From assembly GCA_964461995.1 (NCBI GenBank), contig CAYWXL010000001.1, forward strand, positions 62,001 to 126,000: DNA of 64,000 nucleotides, given 5' to 3'. The notes beneath the pieces were generated by a model. That model saw only the letters and a program-made list of their open reading frames with translations. It was not told where the DNA came from and did no database searches. Numbering within the stretch: the stretch's first letter is position 1; each line of letters opens with the position of its first letter. This DNA is from JALSRK01 sp964461995 (GTDB lineage Bacteria; Acidobacteriota; Terriglobia; Bryobacterales; Bryobacteraceae). Made by a program: the position numbers and the translations under genes. Positions 1 to 8,419 of the stretch are shown piece after piece.

Positions 1-98
1 GTCCCCGGCCGGACTACGGCTACATCGGTCTGCAGAACCACGACGCCAAGTCGATCGTCTACTTCAAAGAAGTCGCCGTGAAGCCGTTGAAGAAGTAG
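1..98 (+). CDS. C-terminal end of a DUF1080 (3-keto-disaccharide hydrolase type) protein, partial
   Basis: Reading from base 3, about 31 codons end at a TAG at 96-98; the rest lies before the window. The residues GYIGLQNHD followed by IVYFKEVAVKPLKK match the closing strands of the concanavalin-like DUF1080 fold, in which GxIGLQxH and a final (I/V)xFRNIxIxPL are typical. Family members are usually secreted and tied to sugar metabolism. Only the tail is visible, so the call rests on one short motif. Confidence 0.6.
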   Translation, partial: PRPDYGYIGLQNHDAKSIVYFKEVAVKPLKK

Positions 99-116
99 CG
101 AACGGCTTGCGGCATC

Positions 117-2849
117 TTAGCCAGCGGCCCGCCCCGGCGCATCCATTTCGCGCACCTTGCCGCCGGCGAGCTCCAGGAAGCGCGCCCGCCGCAGCGCCCG
201 GTAACGCTCGGCATGGCAGGTGAGGATGAGGAACTGCATCCGCCCGCTCCACTCGTCGAGCAACTCGAGGATGCGCCCCAGCCGCTCGTCGTCGGTGCTC
301 AACAGCACGTCGTCGAGCACCACAAGGTGACGTTCCCGCTCAGCGAGAATCCGCGCCAGCGCCAGCCGCACCGCCAGGTGGATCTGTTCCTGTTCGCCGC
401 CGGAGAACTGATCGGCGGGAACGTCCGGCGGCCCGTCAACGGGCTCCAAACCGGCCACTCCGAAGTCCTCTCCCAAACGCAACGCCGCCATCCGAGCGCC
501 GGCAATCCGCTCCAACAAGCGGGCGGCTTCCTCGGCGACCGGCCTGGCAAGGTCTCCGAGAGCCGACTGCTTGGCTTCCTGCACGCAATCCCAAACGAGA
601 CGGACGGCCTGCGCCTGCGCCTCGGCTTCACGCAACCGGCGCTCAGTCTCCTGCAAAGTCTCCTCGGCCTCGACCAGCGCCTCGTAAGGGGCCAGCTGGA
701 GGGTAGCCCGCAGATCCGCCTCGGCCTGAAGCTTCAGGCTTTGCCTTTCCCGGACTGCTCTTTCCAGCGCCGCAGCCTTCTCGTGCAGCGCCTCGGCGCG
801 CTCCGCGGCGTCCGGCGGCATCCCGTTCAGCTTCTCCCGGATCTCGTCGAGCCGGCGGGTGAGGTCCTCCCAGTGCAGCCTCCGCTCGCGCAGCTTGGCG
901 CGGCGCGCTTCTCTACTCAAGCCGTCGCTCTCCAGCTCAACCAGCCGCTGGGATTTCTCTTCGATCTCCCGAAGAACCCCCTTGAGGGTGCTGTGGCTTT
1001 CGTTCCATCGCAATCGCGTCTCCACCGCCCGTTGCTGGAGCTCCCGGCGCCGAAGCTCGGCCGCTTCCAGCTCGCTTTGGACGCCCTTTCGCAGCGATGC
1101 CACCTCGGTTTCAACAGCCTCCACACTAGGTGCAGCAGACTCCCACTCCGGATGCTCCGCGGCCAGCTCCCGGCGCCGCGCTTCCAGTTCCGCCAGCCGC
1201 TCCGCGATCCGGCGTTCCGACATCTCACCCAGGCGCGTAATGCGTTCGGTCTCGAGGTCCCGCATCCGCCCTTCGAGCCGTTCCCTCTGCTCTGCCCGCT
1301 CCTCGAGTACGGCAAGATCGTCGGTGCCGAACGGGGCGGCCAGCTCAGCCAAACGCCTGCTGTGCTCTTCTAGCTGCTGGCGCAGGGCCGGCAGGTCGCC
1401 GACCGGTCCGCGAGCGCGGAAACGCCCGACGCCCGCCACGTGTATCTCCACCTTTCCTTCGCCGGCTACCTCGAAGGCCGCTCCCGGCTCGAGGCGGCGG
1501 GCGGTGGGCGGCTCGCCTTCCACTACCGTCACGTCGGCGGGAGCCTCCGGAGCAAACTCGGCGTGGATCATCGCCGCATCGATCCGCTCTCGAAGCCGGA
1601 CGATTTCGGCTGCGACCTCACGGAAGCGCGACAACTCCGTGCGGTCCGGCGCCCGGAGTTGGGCGATCTGCTTCCTCAAAGCCGCGGCCTCGCCGTCGAT
1701 CTGTGCGAGGCGCGACCGCAAAGCCGCCAGCTCCTTTTGCTCCCCGGCGATCACCCGCCATTCCCGCGCCGCTTCGAGCCGGCGCTCGAGGCGCCGCAAG
1801 TGCTCTCCCCGTTCCTTTGCGGTGCGGTAGCTCTGCTCGGCCTCCTCGAGCTGCTTCCGGGCTTCCACCTCCGCGGCCTCGGCCTTCTTGACAGCCGCTT
1901 CGGCCTCTTCTCGTCCCTGCCGCAGCTCAGCCAGCCTGCGCCGAAGCCCCTCGATCTCCTCGATCCTCTTCTCCAAGGCTCGAAGGCTCGTCTCTGCTTC
2001 CCGCTGGCGGGCCTCGGCGACGCGTTCCTCGGTTTTCAGCCGTTTCCACTCTTCCGCCGCTTTCTCCGCGGCGGCCAGCCCCGGCTTCAGCTCCTCCAAT
2101 GCCGCCTTTGCCGCTGCCAGCTCCCGCGCGGCGGTCCCAGCGCGGGTGCGGAGTCCGTCGATCTGCCGGAGTTTCTCCCGGGCGTCTGCGGCGGCCTTTT
2201 CCGCATCCGCCAGTTCGTCACGCAGCCGTGTAACCCGGGAGCCTTTCTTCTCTTTCCCCGTGCGAGTAAAGCACTCGCTGTAGAGCGCCTCGAGCTTCTT
2301 CTCGGCCTGCCGGCCAGCCTCCCCGGCAAGAGACGCTCCCAAGGCCTCACGAAGCTGTTCGAGCAAAGGCCCGTCGAGCGATCCCAAGGGGAGATGTCCT
2401 TGCGGAGTGAACAGAACCCGCAGCAGACTCGGATGGGTACGCTTGGCCAGGCCGCGGTGGATCTCCTCGGCAGCCAGCAGCTTGCGGAGTCGTCGATCAG
2501 CCTCCTTGTTCTCGGCGACGGCGCCCCACCGGCCATCCGGCGAGAGGCGCTCCAGTCGGGCGTAAGGGCGCTCGAGGAACCGTTTGCGCACCCGCCAGGT
2601 CCTGCCGGCGTGCTCGAACTCCACTTCGATCTCCGGGCTAAGGCCGGTTCCCCAAGGGCGCAGGGCCTCCACCGCCGCTCCGGTGGCGCCGTGGTTGTCC
2701 AACAGGCACCGGACTACGGCCTCCAGCAAGGTGGATTTCCCCACCCCGTTCGGCCCGGCGAGCACGACCACCGGAGCGTCCGGCAAGGCGAGCTCGAGCT
2801 TCGAGCGGAAGCACCGGAACCCTTCCACTGAGAGCCGCCGCAGGATCAT
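117..2849 (-). CDS. SbcC/Rad50/YhaN-like coiled-coil ATPase
   Basis: A 910-residue SMC/Rad50-type ATPase, expected to work with the SbcD-like nuclease encoded just upstream in DNA end or break processing. Visible parts: Walker A GPNGVGKST at 32-40, long coiled coils at about 205-425 and 483-750, ABC signature FSGGEQ at 815-820 and Walker B HLVVLDD at 841-847. The apex between the coils holds no CxxC zinc hook. Instead residues about 425-482 form a short stretch rich in beta-type sequence (TVVEGE, GEGKVEIHVAGVGRF). The ATG at 2849 overlaps the stop of the nuclease gene by 4 bases, so the two are translationally coupled. The architecture recalls YhaN-like ATPases more than E. coli SbcC. The family call is firm; the exact function is inferred. 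Confidence 0.85.
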   Translation of the reverse strand: MILRRLSVEGFRCFRSKLELALPDAPVVVLAGPNGVGKSTLLEAVVRCLLDNHGATGAAVEALRPWGTGLSPEIEVEFEHAGRTWRVRKRFLERPYARLERLSPDGRWGAVAENKEADRRLRKLLAAEEIHRGLAKRTHPSLLRVLFTPQGHLPLGSLDGPLLEQLREALGASLAGEAGRQAEKKLEALYSECFTRTGKEKKGSRVTRLRDELADAEKAAADAREKLRQIDGLRTRAGTAARELAAAKAALEELKPGLAAAEKAAEEWKRLKTEERVAEARQREAETSLRALEKRIEEIEGLRRRLAELRQGREEAEAAVKKAEAAEVEARKQLEEAEQSYRTAKERGEHLRRLERRLEAAREWRVIAGEQKELAALRSRLAQIDGEAAALRKQIAQLRAPDRTELSRFREVAAEIVRLRERIDAAMIHAEFAPEAPADVTVVEGEPPTARRLEPGAAFEVAGEGKVEIHVAGVGRFRARGPVGDLPALRQQLEEHSRRLAELAAPFGTDDLAVLEERAEQRERLEGRMRDLETERITRLGEMSERRIAERLAELEARRRELAAEHPEWESAAPSVEAVETEVASLRKGVQSELEAAELRRRELQQRAVETRLRWNESHSTLKGVLREIEEKSQRLVELESDGLSREARRAKLRERRLHWEDLTRRLDEIREKLNGMPPDAAERAEALHEKAAALERAVRERQSLKLQAEADLRATLQLAPYEALVEAEETLQETERRLREAEAQAQAVRLVWDCVQEAKQSALGDLARPVAEEAARLLERIAGARMAALRLGEDFGVAGLEPVDGPPDVPADQFSGGEQEQIHLAVRLALARILAERERHLVVLDDVLLSTDDERLGRILELLDEWSGRMQFLILTCHAERYRALRRARFLELAGGKVREMDAPGRAAG

Positions 2850-3937
2850 TCCGTGTCCTCCTGCGTGGCTTTATAGAGCAGCAACAGGGAGCGGCGGCAG
2901 ACTTCCGGTCCGGCCGCCCGTTCCCGGATCAAGCGGCCCGCCTCGCGCAGGTAGACGCTGGGGAGGCTCTCCAGCCACTCCTCCCAATCGGGCTCAGGGG
3001 CGAAGTAATCGCGGTGCAGCCGTCCATACAAGAAGCGTTCCTCGAGGGTCTTCTCGAGCTGGGAGAGGAGACCGGCTTCGTCGGCGAAGAATGTCCCGTG
3101 GAGAGCGCACTCCACCAAAGCGGTCTCCGGATCGGGGATCGTCTCGAGCTCCTGGACCACCCGCGCGAGCTGCCCGCGCGCCGCGATCTCATAGTCACGG
3201 GACAGCCAGCGCAACGCCCCGACGTGCACCGGCTCGACGATGGGAGTAGCTCCTGGAGCCTCGATCTCCACGATCAGCACGTTGCCGCTGTCGCGCTCGC
3301 CGAAGGCGGTGGCTTCGTGGGCGCCGGAATAGGCCATCCGGACCGCCCCGTCCACCTCGTAGAGCGCCGTCGAGTGCCAGTGCCCCAGAGCGAGGTAGTC
3401 GAGCCCGGCGCGATGCGCAGCGTCCCGGGCGACTACGTCCGCGTCGTCGCTACCGGCCACGCCTTCGACGCCGGCGTGGGCCATCCCGATGCGGATGCCG
3501 GTTCCGCCGCCGGCTTCGATCCAAGCCGTCGGATCGCGCCGCGAGCCCCCGCGGGAGCCCGGGCACGGAAACAGCACGCCGCCCGGCAGCGGAACTGGCT
3601 CGGGGGCGAGCAGCAAGTGAACGTCCCCCTGCGCCTCCCAGGCGGGATCCTCCCAGACCGAGCCCGGCTCACGCGGATCGTGGTTGCCGGGAATCACGTA
3701 GACGGGCCGGCCCGCCGAGCCGAGCAGCCGCGCCACCTCGCGCACCGCGACGCGGCTGACGCCGTTGTGCTCGAAGACGTCGCCGGCCACCAGGATGAAG
3801 TCCACCTCGCGCTCCCGGGCCAGCTCGACGACGCGCCGGGCGGTCTCCAGCCGCTTCCGGCGCACGGCGCCCGCCTTCTCGCCGAGATGGGCCGCTTTCA
3901 TGCCGATCTGCCAGTCGGCCGTGTGGAGGAATCTCAT
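2846..3937 (-). CDS. SbcD/Mre11/YhaO-like metallophosphoesterase nuclease
   Basis: A 363-residue calcineurin-like phosphoesterase, the likely nuclease partner of the coiled-coil ATPase that follows with a 4-base overlap. Metal-binding motifs appear in order: TADWQ at 6-10, GDVFE at 52-56, GNHD at 84-87, MAHAG with H154, and GHWH at 185-188. Motif I normally reads DxH; here the third residue is Gln10. The C-terminal 100 residues are helical and would form the cap or ATPase-binding region. The gene starts 60 bases after the WYL regulator stops, on the same strand, which fits a three-gene operon of regulator, nuclease and ATPase. Confidence 0.85.
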   Translation of the reverse strand: MRFLHTADWQIGMKAAHLGEKAGAVRRKRLETARRVVELAREREVDFILVAGDVFEHNGVSRVAVREVARLLGSAGRPVYVIPGNHDPREPGSVWEDPAWEAQGDVHLLLAPEPVPLPGGVLFPCPGSRGGSRRDPTAWIEAGGGTGIRIGMAHAGVEGVAGSDDADVVARDAAHRAGLDYLALGHWHSTALYEVDGAVRMAYSGAHEATAFGERDSGNVLIVEIEAPGATPIVEPVHVGALRWLSRDYEIAARGQLARVVQELETIPDPETALVECALHGTFFADEAGLLSQLEKTLEERFLYGRLHRDYFAPEPDWEEWLESLPSVYLREAGRLIRERAAGPEVCRRSLLLLYKATQEDTE

Positions 3938-3997
3938 CTGCGCTGGTCCCTGTAACCAGCTTGCCGGATCGGGTGGCTCACATGGTGAGCCCGCACC

Positions 3998-5032
3998 TCA
4001 GACAGTGGCCGCCTTCCCTTTGGTGGAGACCGGAACCCGCACCGGGGCCTTCTTCGGGGCCGCCTCGTACCGCGCCGCCGCCCGCCTGAGCATCTCGATC
4101 ACTTCGCGGCGCAGCGGCTCCGGCGAGATCACCTCGACGTCGGGGCCGTGCCGCAGCACGTCCATCAGGATCTCGCGCGACTCCGAGTACGGCACCTTCA
4201 AGGTGAGCGAGCCGTCCTCATGAAGGATGCGCTCCTGATCTGGGTGCCATTTCTCGTGCGCCACCCAGCGGGCAGCTTCCGGAGAGAACCGCAGCACGGC
4301 CACGTGGCGCGGCGGCCCGGCGAAGATCCCGTAGGCCTCGCAAAGCTGGGCGTCCAGGTCTCCCACCGGCACCTCCCTCGCCGCCTCCTTGCAGATGACC
4401 ACCTTTTTCATCGAGTCGAGTGAGAAAACCCGGAGATCGTCCCGGAGGTGACACCAGGCTTGCAAGTACCAGTTGTCCCGGTAGTAGACGAGACGTTGCG
4501 GCGACGTCTCCCTCTGCGTCGGCGCGTTGCGCGAGCGCGTGTGATACTCGATCCACAACCGCCGCCTGGCGAGCGTGGCCTGGCTGACGACGCGGAAGTG
4601 CTCCGGGACCACCGGCCGAATTCCGGCGTGGAGGATCCGGAAACGCCGCCTCAAGTCCTGCGGTTTGATCGGGCTGTGAGCCAGCAGCTCGCGCAAACGT
4701 TTCGCGAACGGTTGCAACTGCTCTCTCAACAGGCCCGCATGAAGCTGTTCGAGAATCTCGTGCATCAGCAGCAGGGAATGAATCTCGTCGGCGGTGAACC
4801 ACAGACCGGGCAGCGAATAGGAGTTCGCATCGTCTCCGTCGGAATCGTAGTAGTAGCCTCTGCGTTCCGGGTCCCACTCGATGGGCGCTCCCAAACGGCT
4901 GCGCATGTATTCCAGGTCGCGCTTGAACGTGGCCCGCGAAACCTCGAGAGCTTCGAGGATCTCGTCGCGTGAAGGCGGCTTCCGGCGCCGCAGCATCTGG
5001 TCGATCCGGTAAATTCGCTCGAGCTGGCTCAT
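3998..5032 (-). CDS. WYL-domain transcriptional regulator
   Basis: A 344-residue regulator with an N-terminal winged helix-turn-helix (about 1-60, with SRDEILEALEVSRATFKRDL as helix-turn-helix) and a WYL domain at about 150-320. The name-giving triplet sits at 188-190 in NWYLQAWC. WYL regulators such as PafBC and DriD respond to DNA damage, and DriD binds single-stranded DNA through this domain. The gene leads a same-strand run into the SbcD- and SbcC-like genes, so control of DNA-end processing by a nucleic-acid signal is a reasonable inference. A purine-rich GGGGAC lies just before the ATG. An inverted repeat at 5122-5140 is a candidate operator. Confidence 0.85.
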   Translation of the reverse strand: MSQLERIYRIDQMLRRRKPPSRDEILEALEVSRATFKRDLEYMRSRLGAPIEWDPERRGYYYDSDGDDANSYSLPGLWFTADEIHSLLLMHEILEQLHAGLLREQLQPFAKRLRELLAHSPIKPQDLRRRFRILHAGIRPVVPEHFRVVSQATLARRRLWIEYHTRSRNAPTQRETSPQRLVYYRDNWYLQAWCHLRDDLRVFSLDSMKKVVICKEAAREVPVGDLDAQLCEAYGIFAGPPRHVAVLRFSPEAARWVAHEKWHPDQERILHEDGSLTLKVPYSESREILMDVLRHGPDVEVISPEPLRREVIEMLRRAAARYEAAPKKAPVRVPVSTKGKAATV

Positions 5033-5121
5033 TTGTCCCCTACTCTTTGCAGATTACACGAATATATCGGCTTCTCGCCGGTTTTTCTGACGACAGAGCC
5101 GCCCTCGGAAACGTTACGCGA

Positions 5122-5140
5122 AATCGAGCGATCGTCGATT
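5122..5140. promoter_or_regulatory. Inverted repeat upstream of the WYL regulator, candidate operator
   Basis: AATCGA and TCGATT form perfect 6-base arms around a 7-base centre that itself contains CGATCG. It lies 90 bases before the WYL gene start, in the 133-base gap after the phosphatidyltransferase gene. A TATATT that could serve as a -10 box for the minus strand lies at 5061-5066, without a convincing -35. Autoregulation is only a guess. Confidence 0.25.
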
Positions 5141-5165
5141 GCGGCGGGGCGCTGCCCGGACACCC

Positions 5166-5810
5166 TCAAACCCACCTCAGCCCGGGAAACCAACGGTCCA
5201 GCAGCAGCCACAAGCCTACGGGTGCGCAGAACAGCGCGATCCGCGCCGCCCACCGCGCGAGGCCCGCACGAAACAGGACCCGCTCGCCCAACCGGTAGTA
5301 CGAGACGCCGGAAACGACGATCGTCACCAGGCAGACCCAAACGAGCGCTTTGACCAAGGCGTGGTCCGGATCGATTACGTAGGCGAGGCACAACAGAGCC
5401 ACGGCGTTCGTGTTCAGCTTTCCCCACACATTGGCTTTGGTGATCCGCCCCTGCCGTCGCGTCACGATCAGGCCCAGTCCGACGATCAGCAGGTCGCGGT
5501 AGGCGAGCAACAGGATGACCAACGCCGGAAATCCCCGCGCGGCCACGGCCGCAAGGATGCCGGAGGCCATAACCACCTTGTCGGCCAAGGGGTCGAGCAG
5601 CATGCCCAGATCGGTGACCTGGCCCAGCCGCCGGCTCACGTAGCCGTCGAGGGCATCCGAGACGCCGGCCACAGCGATCAGGACGGCCAGCCACCCATCG
5701 AGGCCCGCCTCAGGATGCGCCACGAGCCAGGTGATCGGGGCAGCGAGCAAAAGGCGCAACAAAGTGAGCAGATTGCCGGGATAGAACAGGTGCCGGAACT
5801 GGATATCCAT
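5166..5810 (-). CDS. CDP-alcohol phosphatidyltransferase (PgsA-like)
   Basis: A 214-residue membrane enzyme of phospholipid head-group synthesis, transferring a phosphatidyl group from CDP-diacylglycerol to an alcohol. The family signature is intact at 52-77: D52xxD55G56, R60, G69, D73 and D77, with Ser59 where Ala is usual. Hydrophobic segments at about 13-33, 40-50, 80-105, 135-160 and 185-205 fit the six-helix fold. The acceptor (glycerol phosphate, phosphatidylglycerol or other) cannot be told from the sequence, so no symbol is given. It precedes the WYL gene on the same strand but is separated from it by 133 bases and may be a separate unit. Confidence 0.85.
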   Translation of the reverse strand: MDIQFRHLFYPGNLLTLLRLLLAAPITWLVAHPEAGLDGWLAVLIAVAGVSDALDGYVSRRLGQVTDLGMLLDPLADKVVMASGILAAVAARGFPALVILLLAYRDLLIVGLGLIVTRRQGRITKANVWGKLNTNAVALLCLAYVIDPDHALVKALVWVCLVTIVVSGVSYYRLGERVLFRAGLARWAARIALFCAPVGLWLLLDRWFPGLRWV

Positions 5811-5906
5811 AATGCTAATGACGAGTTAGTTCTCAGACTACAACAGCCGCGGCCCGGCCCCGAAAAGGCGCGTCGTGTTCGACTCAAGCAGCCGCACCCG
5901 GCGGGG

Positions 5907-6728
5907 CTAACGGCGAAACGGTAGCAGCCGAAGCAGACCTGGCGTCCGGGTGCGGCGCGGAACCGTTGCCCCACCCCTCGAGCCCGGGCCGATCCCGATG
6001 CTGTCGAGAAACTGCGCCGCCTGGGCCGCCGGCAGCGGCTTCTTCCTGCGGAGCGCCACTGCCGCCTCCAGTGCACGGCAGAAGCGGTCCAGTTCGTACC
6101 ACGACTCCACCATCCGTTCCTCGAGAGCGTCGCGACGCTTCCAGCCGATCTGTCCGTCAAGCATCTGGAAGAGCCGCGGCAGTGGAACGGGCTCCTTGGG
6201 ACGGTCGGCGCGGACGGCGGCAATCAACGCCTTTCGCCGTTGCCGGCAAGAAAGGTCCACGCCCCGTTCGGCGAGGAGCTCCCGGGCGCGCCGGAGCGTC
6301 GCCGGGATGGTCGGAGCAGCGGGGAGCACTTCTCCTATCTCCGCCTCGTCGTAGCCGAGCGCGGCAAACCAGACGATCTGGCGCTCCAGCCGGGTGAGCG
6401 GCTCCAAGGCGCGGCGGAAGGCGGGCAGATCTCCGGAGTCGCCGGTGGGCGCGGCTCCCGGCCCGGCGGCGGCCAGCAGGTAACCGGCGGCATGGTAGAG
6501 AAACTCACGGTCCGTAGCGGAACGCAAGCGGTTCACCGGGCTGTCCGGGTCGCTTCGCATGGAGGCCAGCAAGCCCCGCATGAGCCGGCGCCGCTCTTCC
6601 TTGTCTTTCTCGTAATGGCAAAGGATCCACTCCAAAGCAGGAAGAAACTCGGCGATAAGATGTTTCCACCCCTCGACCTTGCCAGCGCGGCAATCGTCGA
6701 GCATGTCGATCGATGTGTAGACAGGCAA
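5907..6728 (-). CDS. Degenerate ECF-like sigma factor with C-terminal extension
   Basis: A 273-residue protein of uncertain function. Residues about 10-80 resemble sigma-70 region 2 (DCRAGKVEGWKHLIAEFLPA opens like the region 2 of ECF factors). Residues about 107-155 resemble region 4, with the helix-turn-helix RLERQIVWFAALGYDEAEIG followed by a putative recognition helix ending RRARELL. About 100 further residues, mostly helical, have no match I recognise. The start is a TTG at 6726-6728, supported by GGAGG (positions 6735-6739, minus strand) six bases before it. No anti-sigma gene is adjacent. It could be a divergent sigma factor or a non-sigma regulator that kept the fold. Confidence 0.55.
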   Translation of the reverse strand: MPVYTSIDMLDDCRAGKVEGWKHLIAEFLPALEWILCHYEKDKEERRRLMRGLLASMRSDPDSPVNRLRSATDREFLYHAAGYLLAAAGPGAAPTGDSGDLPAFRRALEPLTRLERQIVWFAALGYDEAEIGEVLPAAPTIPATLRRARELLAERGVDLSCRQRRKALIAAVRADRPKEPVPLPRLFQMLDGQIGWKRRDALEERMVESWYELDRFCRALEAAVALRRKKPLPAAQAAQFLDSIGIGPGSRGGATVPRRTRTPGLLRLLPFRR

Positions 6729-6734
6729 CCCACA

Positions 6735-6739
6735 CCTCC
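6735..6739 (-). promoter_or_regulatory. Shine-Dalgarno fixing the TTG start of the sigma-like gene
   Basis: GGAGG on the minus strand, six bases before the TTG at 6726-6728. The first in-frame ATG, at 6702-6704, has no comparable site, so TTG is preferred. Confidence 0.6.
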
Positions 6740-6814
6740 CCTCTGAGCGTGCAGACGCTTGTTACTGATTAGATTAAGAAATTGACGCCGCCGCGCGTCC
6801 GGGACGCCGGCGCT

Positions 6815-8356
6815 TCAGACGTCGAAACGGATGCCCTGGGCCAGCGGCAGCTCGCTGGACCAGTTGATGGTGACGGTCTGGCGACGCATGTAGGCCTTCC
6901 AGGCGTCCGAGCCGGCTTCACGGCCGCCGCCGGTCTCCTTTTCGCCGCCGAACGCGCCGCCGATCTCCGCCCCACTGGTGCCGATGTTGATGTTGGCGAT
7001 GCCGCAGTCCGATCCCCGGGCGCTGAGGAACGTCTCGGCGGCGATCAAGTTCGTCGTGAACATCGCCGAGGAGAGGCCCTGGGGCACGGCGTTGTGCCAT
7101 TCGATGGCCTGCTCGAGCGTCTCGAACTCGATCAAGTGCAGGATGGGAGCGAAGATCTCCTCGCACACGATGGGCATGTCGGGCCGGGAGCGGACGATGG
7201 CCGGCTCCACCCAGCAGCCGCCCGGACGGTCCTCCAGGACTCTACCGCCATAGAGCAGCTCCCCGCCCTGCTCTTGAATCGTCTTCAGCCCCTGCATCAT
7301 TTCCTCGACGGCGGCCCGGTTCACGAGCGGCCCCATGAGCGTCTTCTCGTCCAGCGGATCGCCGATGCGGATCTGGCGATAAGCGGCGATCAGGCGCCCG
7401 GTCATCTCGCGAGCGATCGGCTTGTGCAGGAAGACGCGCCGAATGGTGGTGCAGCGCTGCCCTGCGGTACCCACGGCGCCGAACAAGATGGCGCGCAACG
7501 CCAGGTCCAAGTTGGCGTCCTCCATGACGATGACACCGTTGTTGCCGCCGAGCTCCAGGATCGTCCGGCCCAGGCGCTTGCCGACGACCTCAGCGACCCG
7601 GTGACCCATCCGACACGAGCCGGTGGCGCTCACCAGGGGGATGCGCGCGTCGGCGAGCAGCCTCTCGCCGACCACCGAGCCGCGCCCGATCACTAGCGTA
7701 AAGACGCCCCGCCAGCCGTGGCGGTCCAGGACCCGGTTGACGATGTGCTGCACCGCGATGGCCGTGAGCGGCGTCTCCGAAGAGGGCTTCCAGATGACGC
7801 AATCGCCGCAGACGGCGGCGATGAAGGCGTTCCACGACCAGACGGCCACGGGGAAGTTGAAAGCCGAAATGACGCCGACCACGCCGAGCGGGTGCCACTG
7901 CTCGTACATGCGGTGGGCGGGGCGCTCGCTCTGCATCGTGTAGCCGTAGAGCTGGCGGGAGAGGCCGACGGCGAAGTCGCCGATGTCGATCATCTCCTGG
8001 ACCTCACCCTTGCCCTCGGCCAGGATCTTGCCCATCTCGATGGTGACGAGGGCGCCCAGATCGTCTTTGTAGCGCCGCAATTCGTCACTGATCTCGCGGA
8101 TGATGAGCCCCCGCTTCGGCGCCGGGAACATCCGCCACTCCCGGAAGACCTCCGCCGCCTCTTCGACGACACGGTCGTAGTCTTCCGCCGAGGCCATCTT
8201 CACTCTGGCGATCATAGACCCGTCAGACGGATTCACCGACGCGAGTTCCCCGCCGCCGGGTTGGGCAATCCAGTCCCGTCCGCAAGCTCCCGAATTCACT
8301 TCTTCGACGCCAAGCCGCTCGAGCACCGTCGAGACTTCGATGGAAGAGTTCGTCAT
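6815..8356 (-). CDS. Aldehyde dehydrogenase, ALDH7 / aminoadipate-semialdehyde type
   Basis: A 513-residue NAD(P)-dependent aldehyde dehydrogenase. Catalytic residues are in place: Asn167 (SAFNFPV), Glu268 (ILELGGNN) and the nucleophile Cys302 (GQRCTT). The C-terminal block NIGTSGAEIGGAFGGEKETG and the ending NWSSELPLAQGI are typical of the ALDH7A1/AmaB group, which oxidises alpha-aminoadipate semialdehyde (piperideine-6-carboxylate) in lysine breakdown. No other lysine-catabolic gene is nearby, so the substrate is inferred from family only. The gene follows the MscS channel on the same strand with 63 bases between them; AAGGAGG lies 14 bases before the ATG, rather far. Confidence 0.9.
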   Translation of the reverse strand: MTNSSIEVSTVLERLGVEEVNSGACGRDWIAQPGGGELASVNPSDGSMIARVKMASAEDYDRVVEEAAEVFREWRMFPAPKRGLIIREISDELRRYKDDLGALVTIEMGKILAEGKGEVQEMIDIGDFAVGLSRQLYGYTMQSERPAHRMYEQWHPLGVVGVISAFNFPVAVWSWNAFIAAVCGDCVIWKPSSETPLTAIAVQHIVNRVLDRHGWRGVFTLVIGRGSVVGERLLADARIPLVSATGSCRMGHRVAEVVGKRLGRTILELGGNNGVIVMEDANLDLALRAILFGAVGTAGQRCTTIRRVFLHKPIAREMTGRLIAAYRQIRIGDPLDEKTLMGPLVNRAAVEEMMQGLKTIQEQGGELLYGGRVLEDRPGGCWVEPAIVRSRPDMPIVCEEIFAPILHLIEFETLEQAIEWHNAVPQGLSSAMFTTNLIAAETFLSARGSDCGIANINIGTSGAEIGGAFGGEKETGGGREAGSDAWKAYMRRQTVTINWSSELPLAQGIRFDV

Positions 8357-8419
8357 GGTTTACCTTGCACCTCCTTCAGCCGCCGTCGGTTGCCGCTTCC
8401 GCTCCTCTCTGTGTTCGCT

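Noticed and set aside
1440..2831. A 463-codon open frame on the plus strand opposite the SbcC-like gene
   Set aside because: The Leu/Pro/Gln-rich translation has no fold and runs against a coiled-coil gene, where antisense frames are commonly open.
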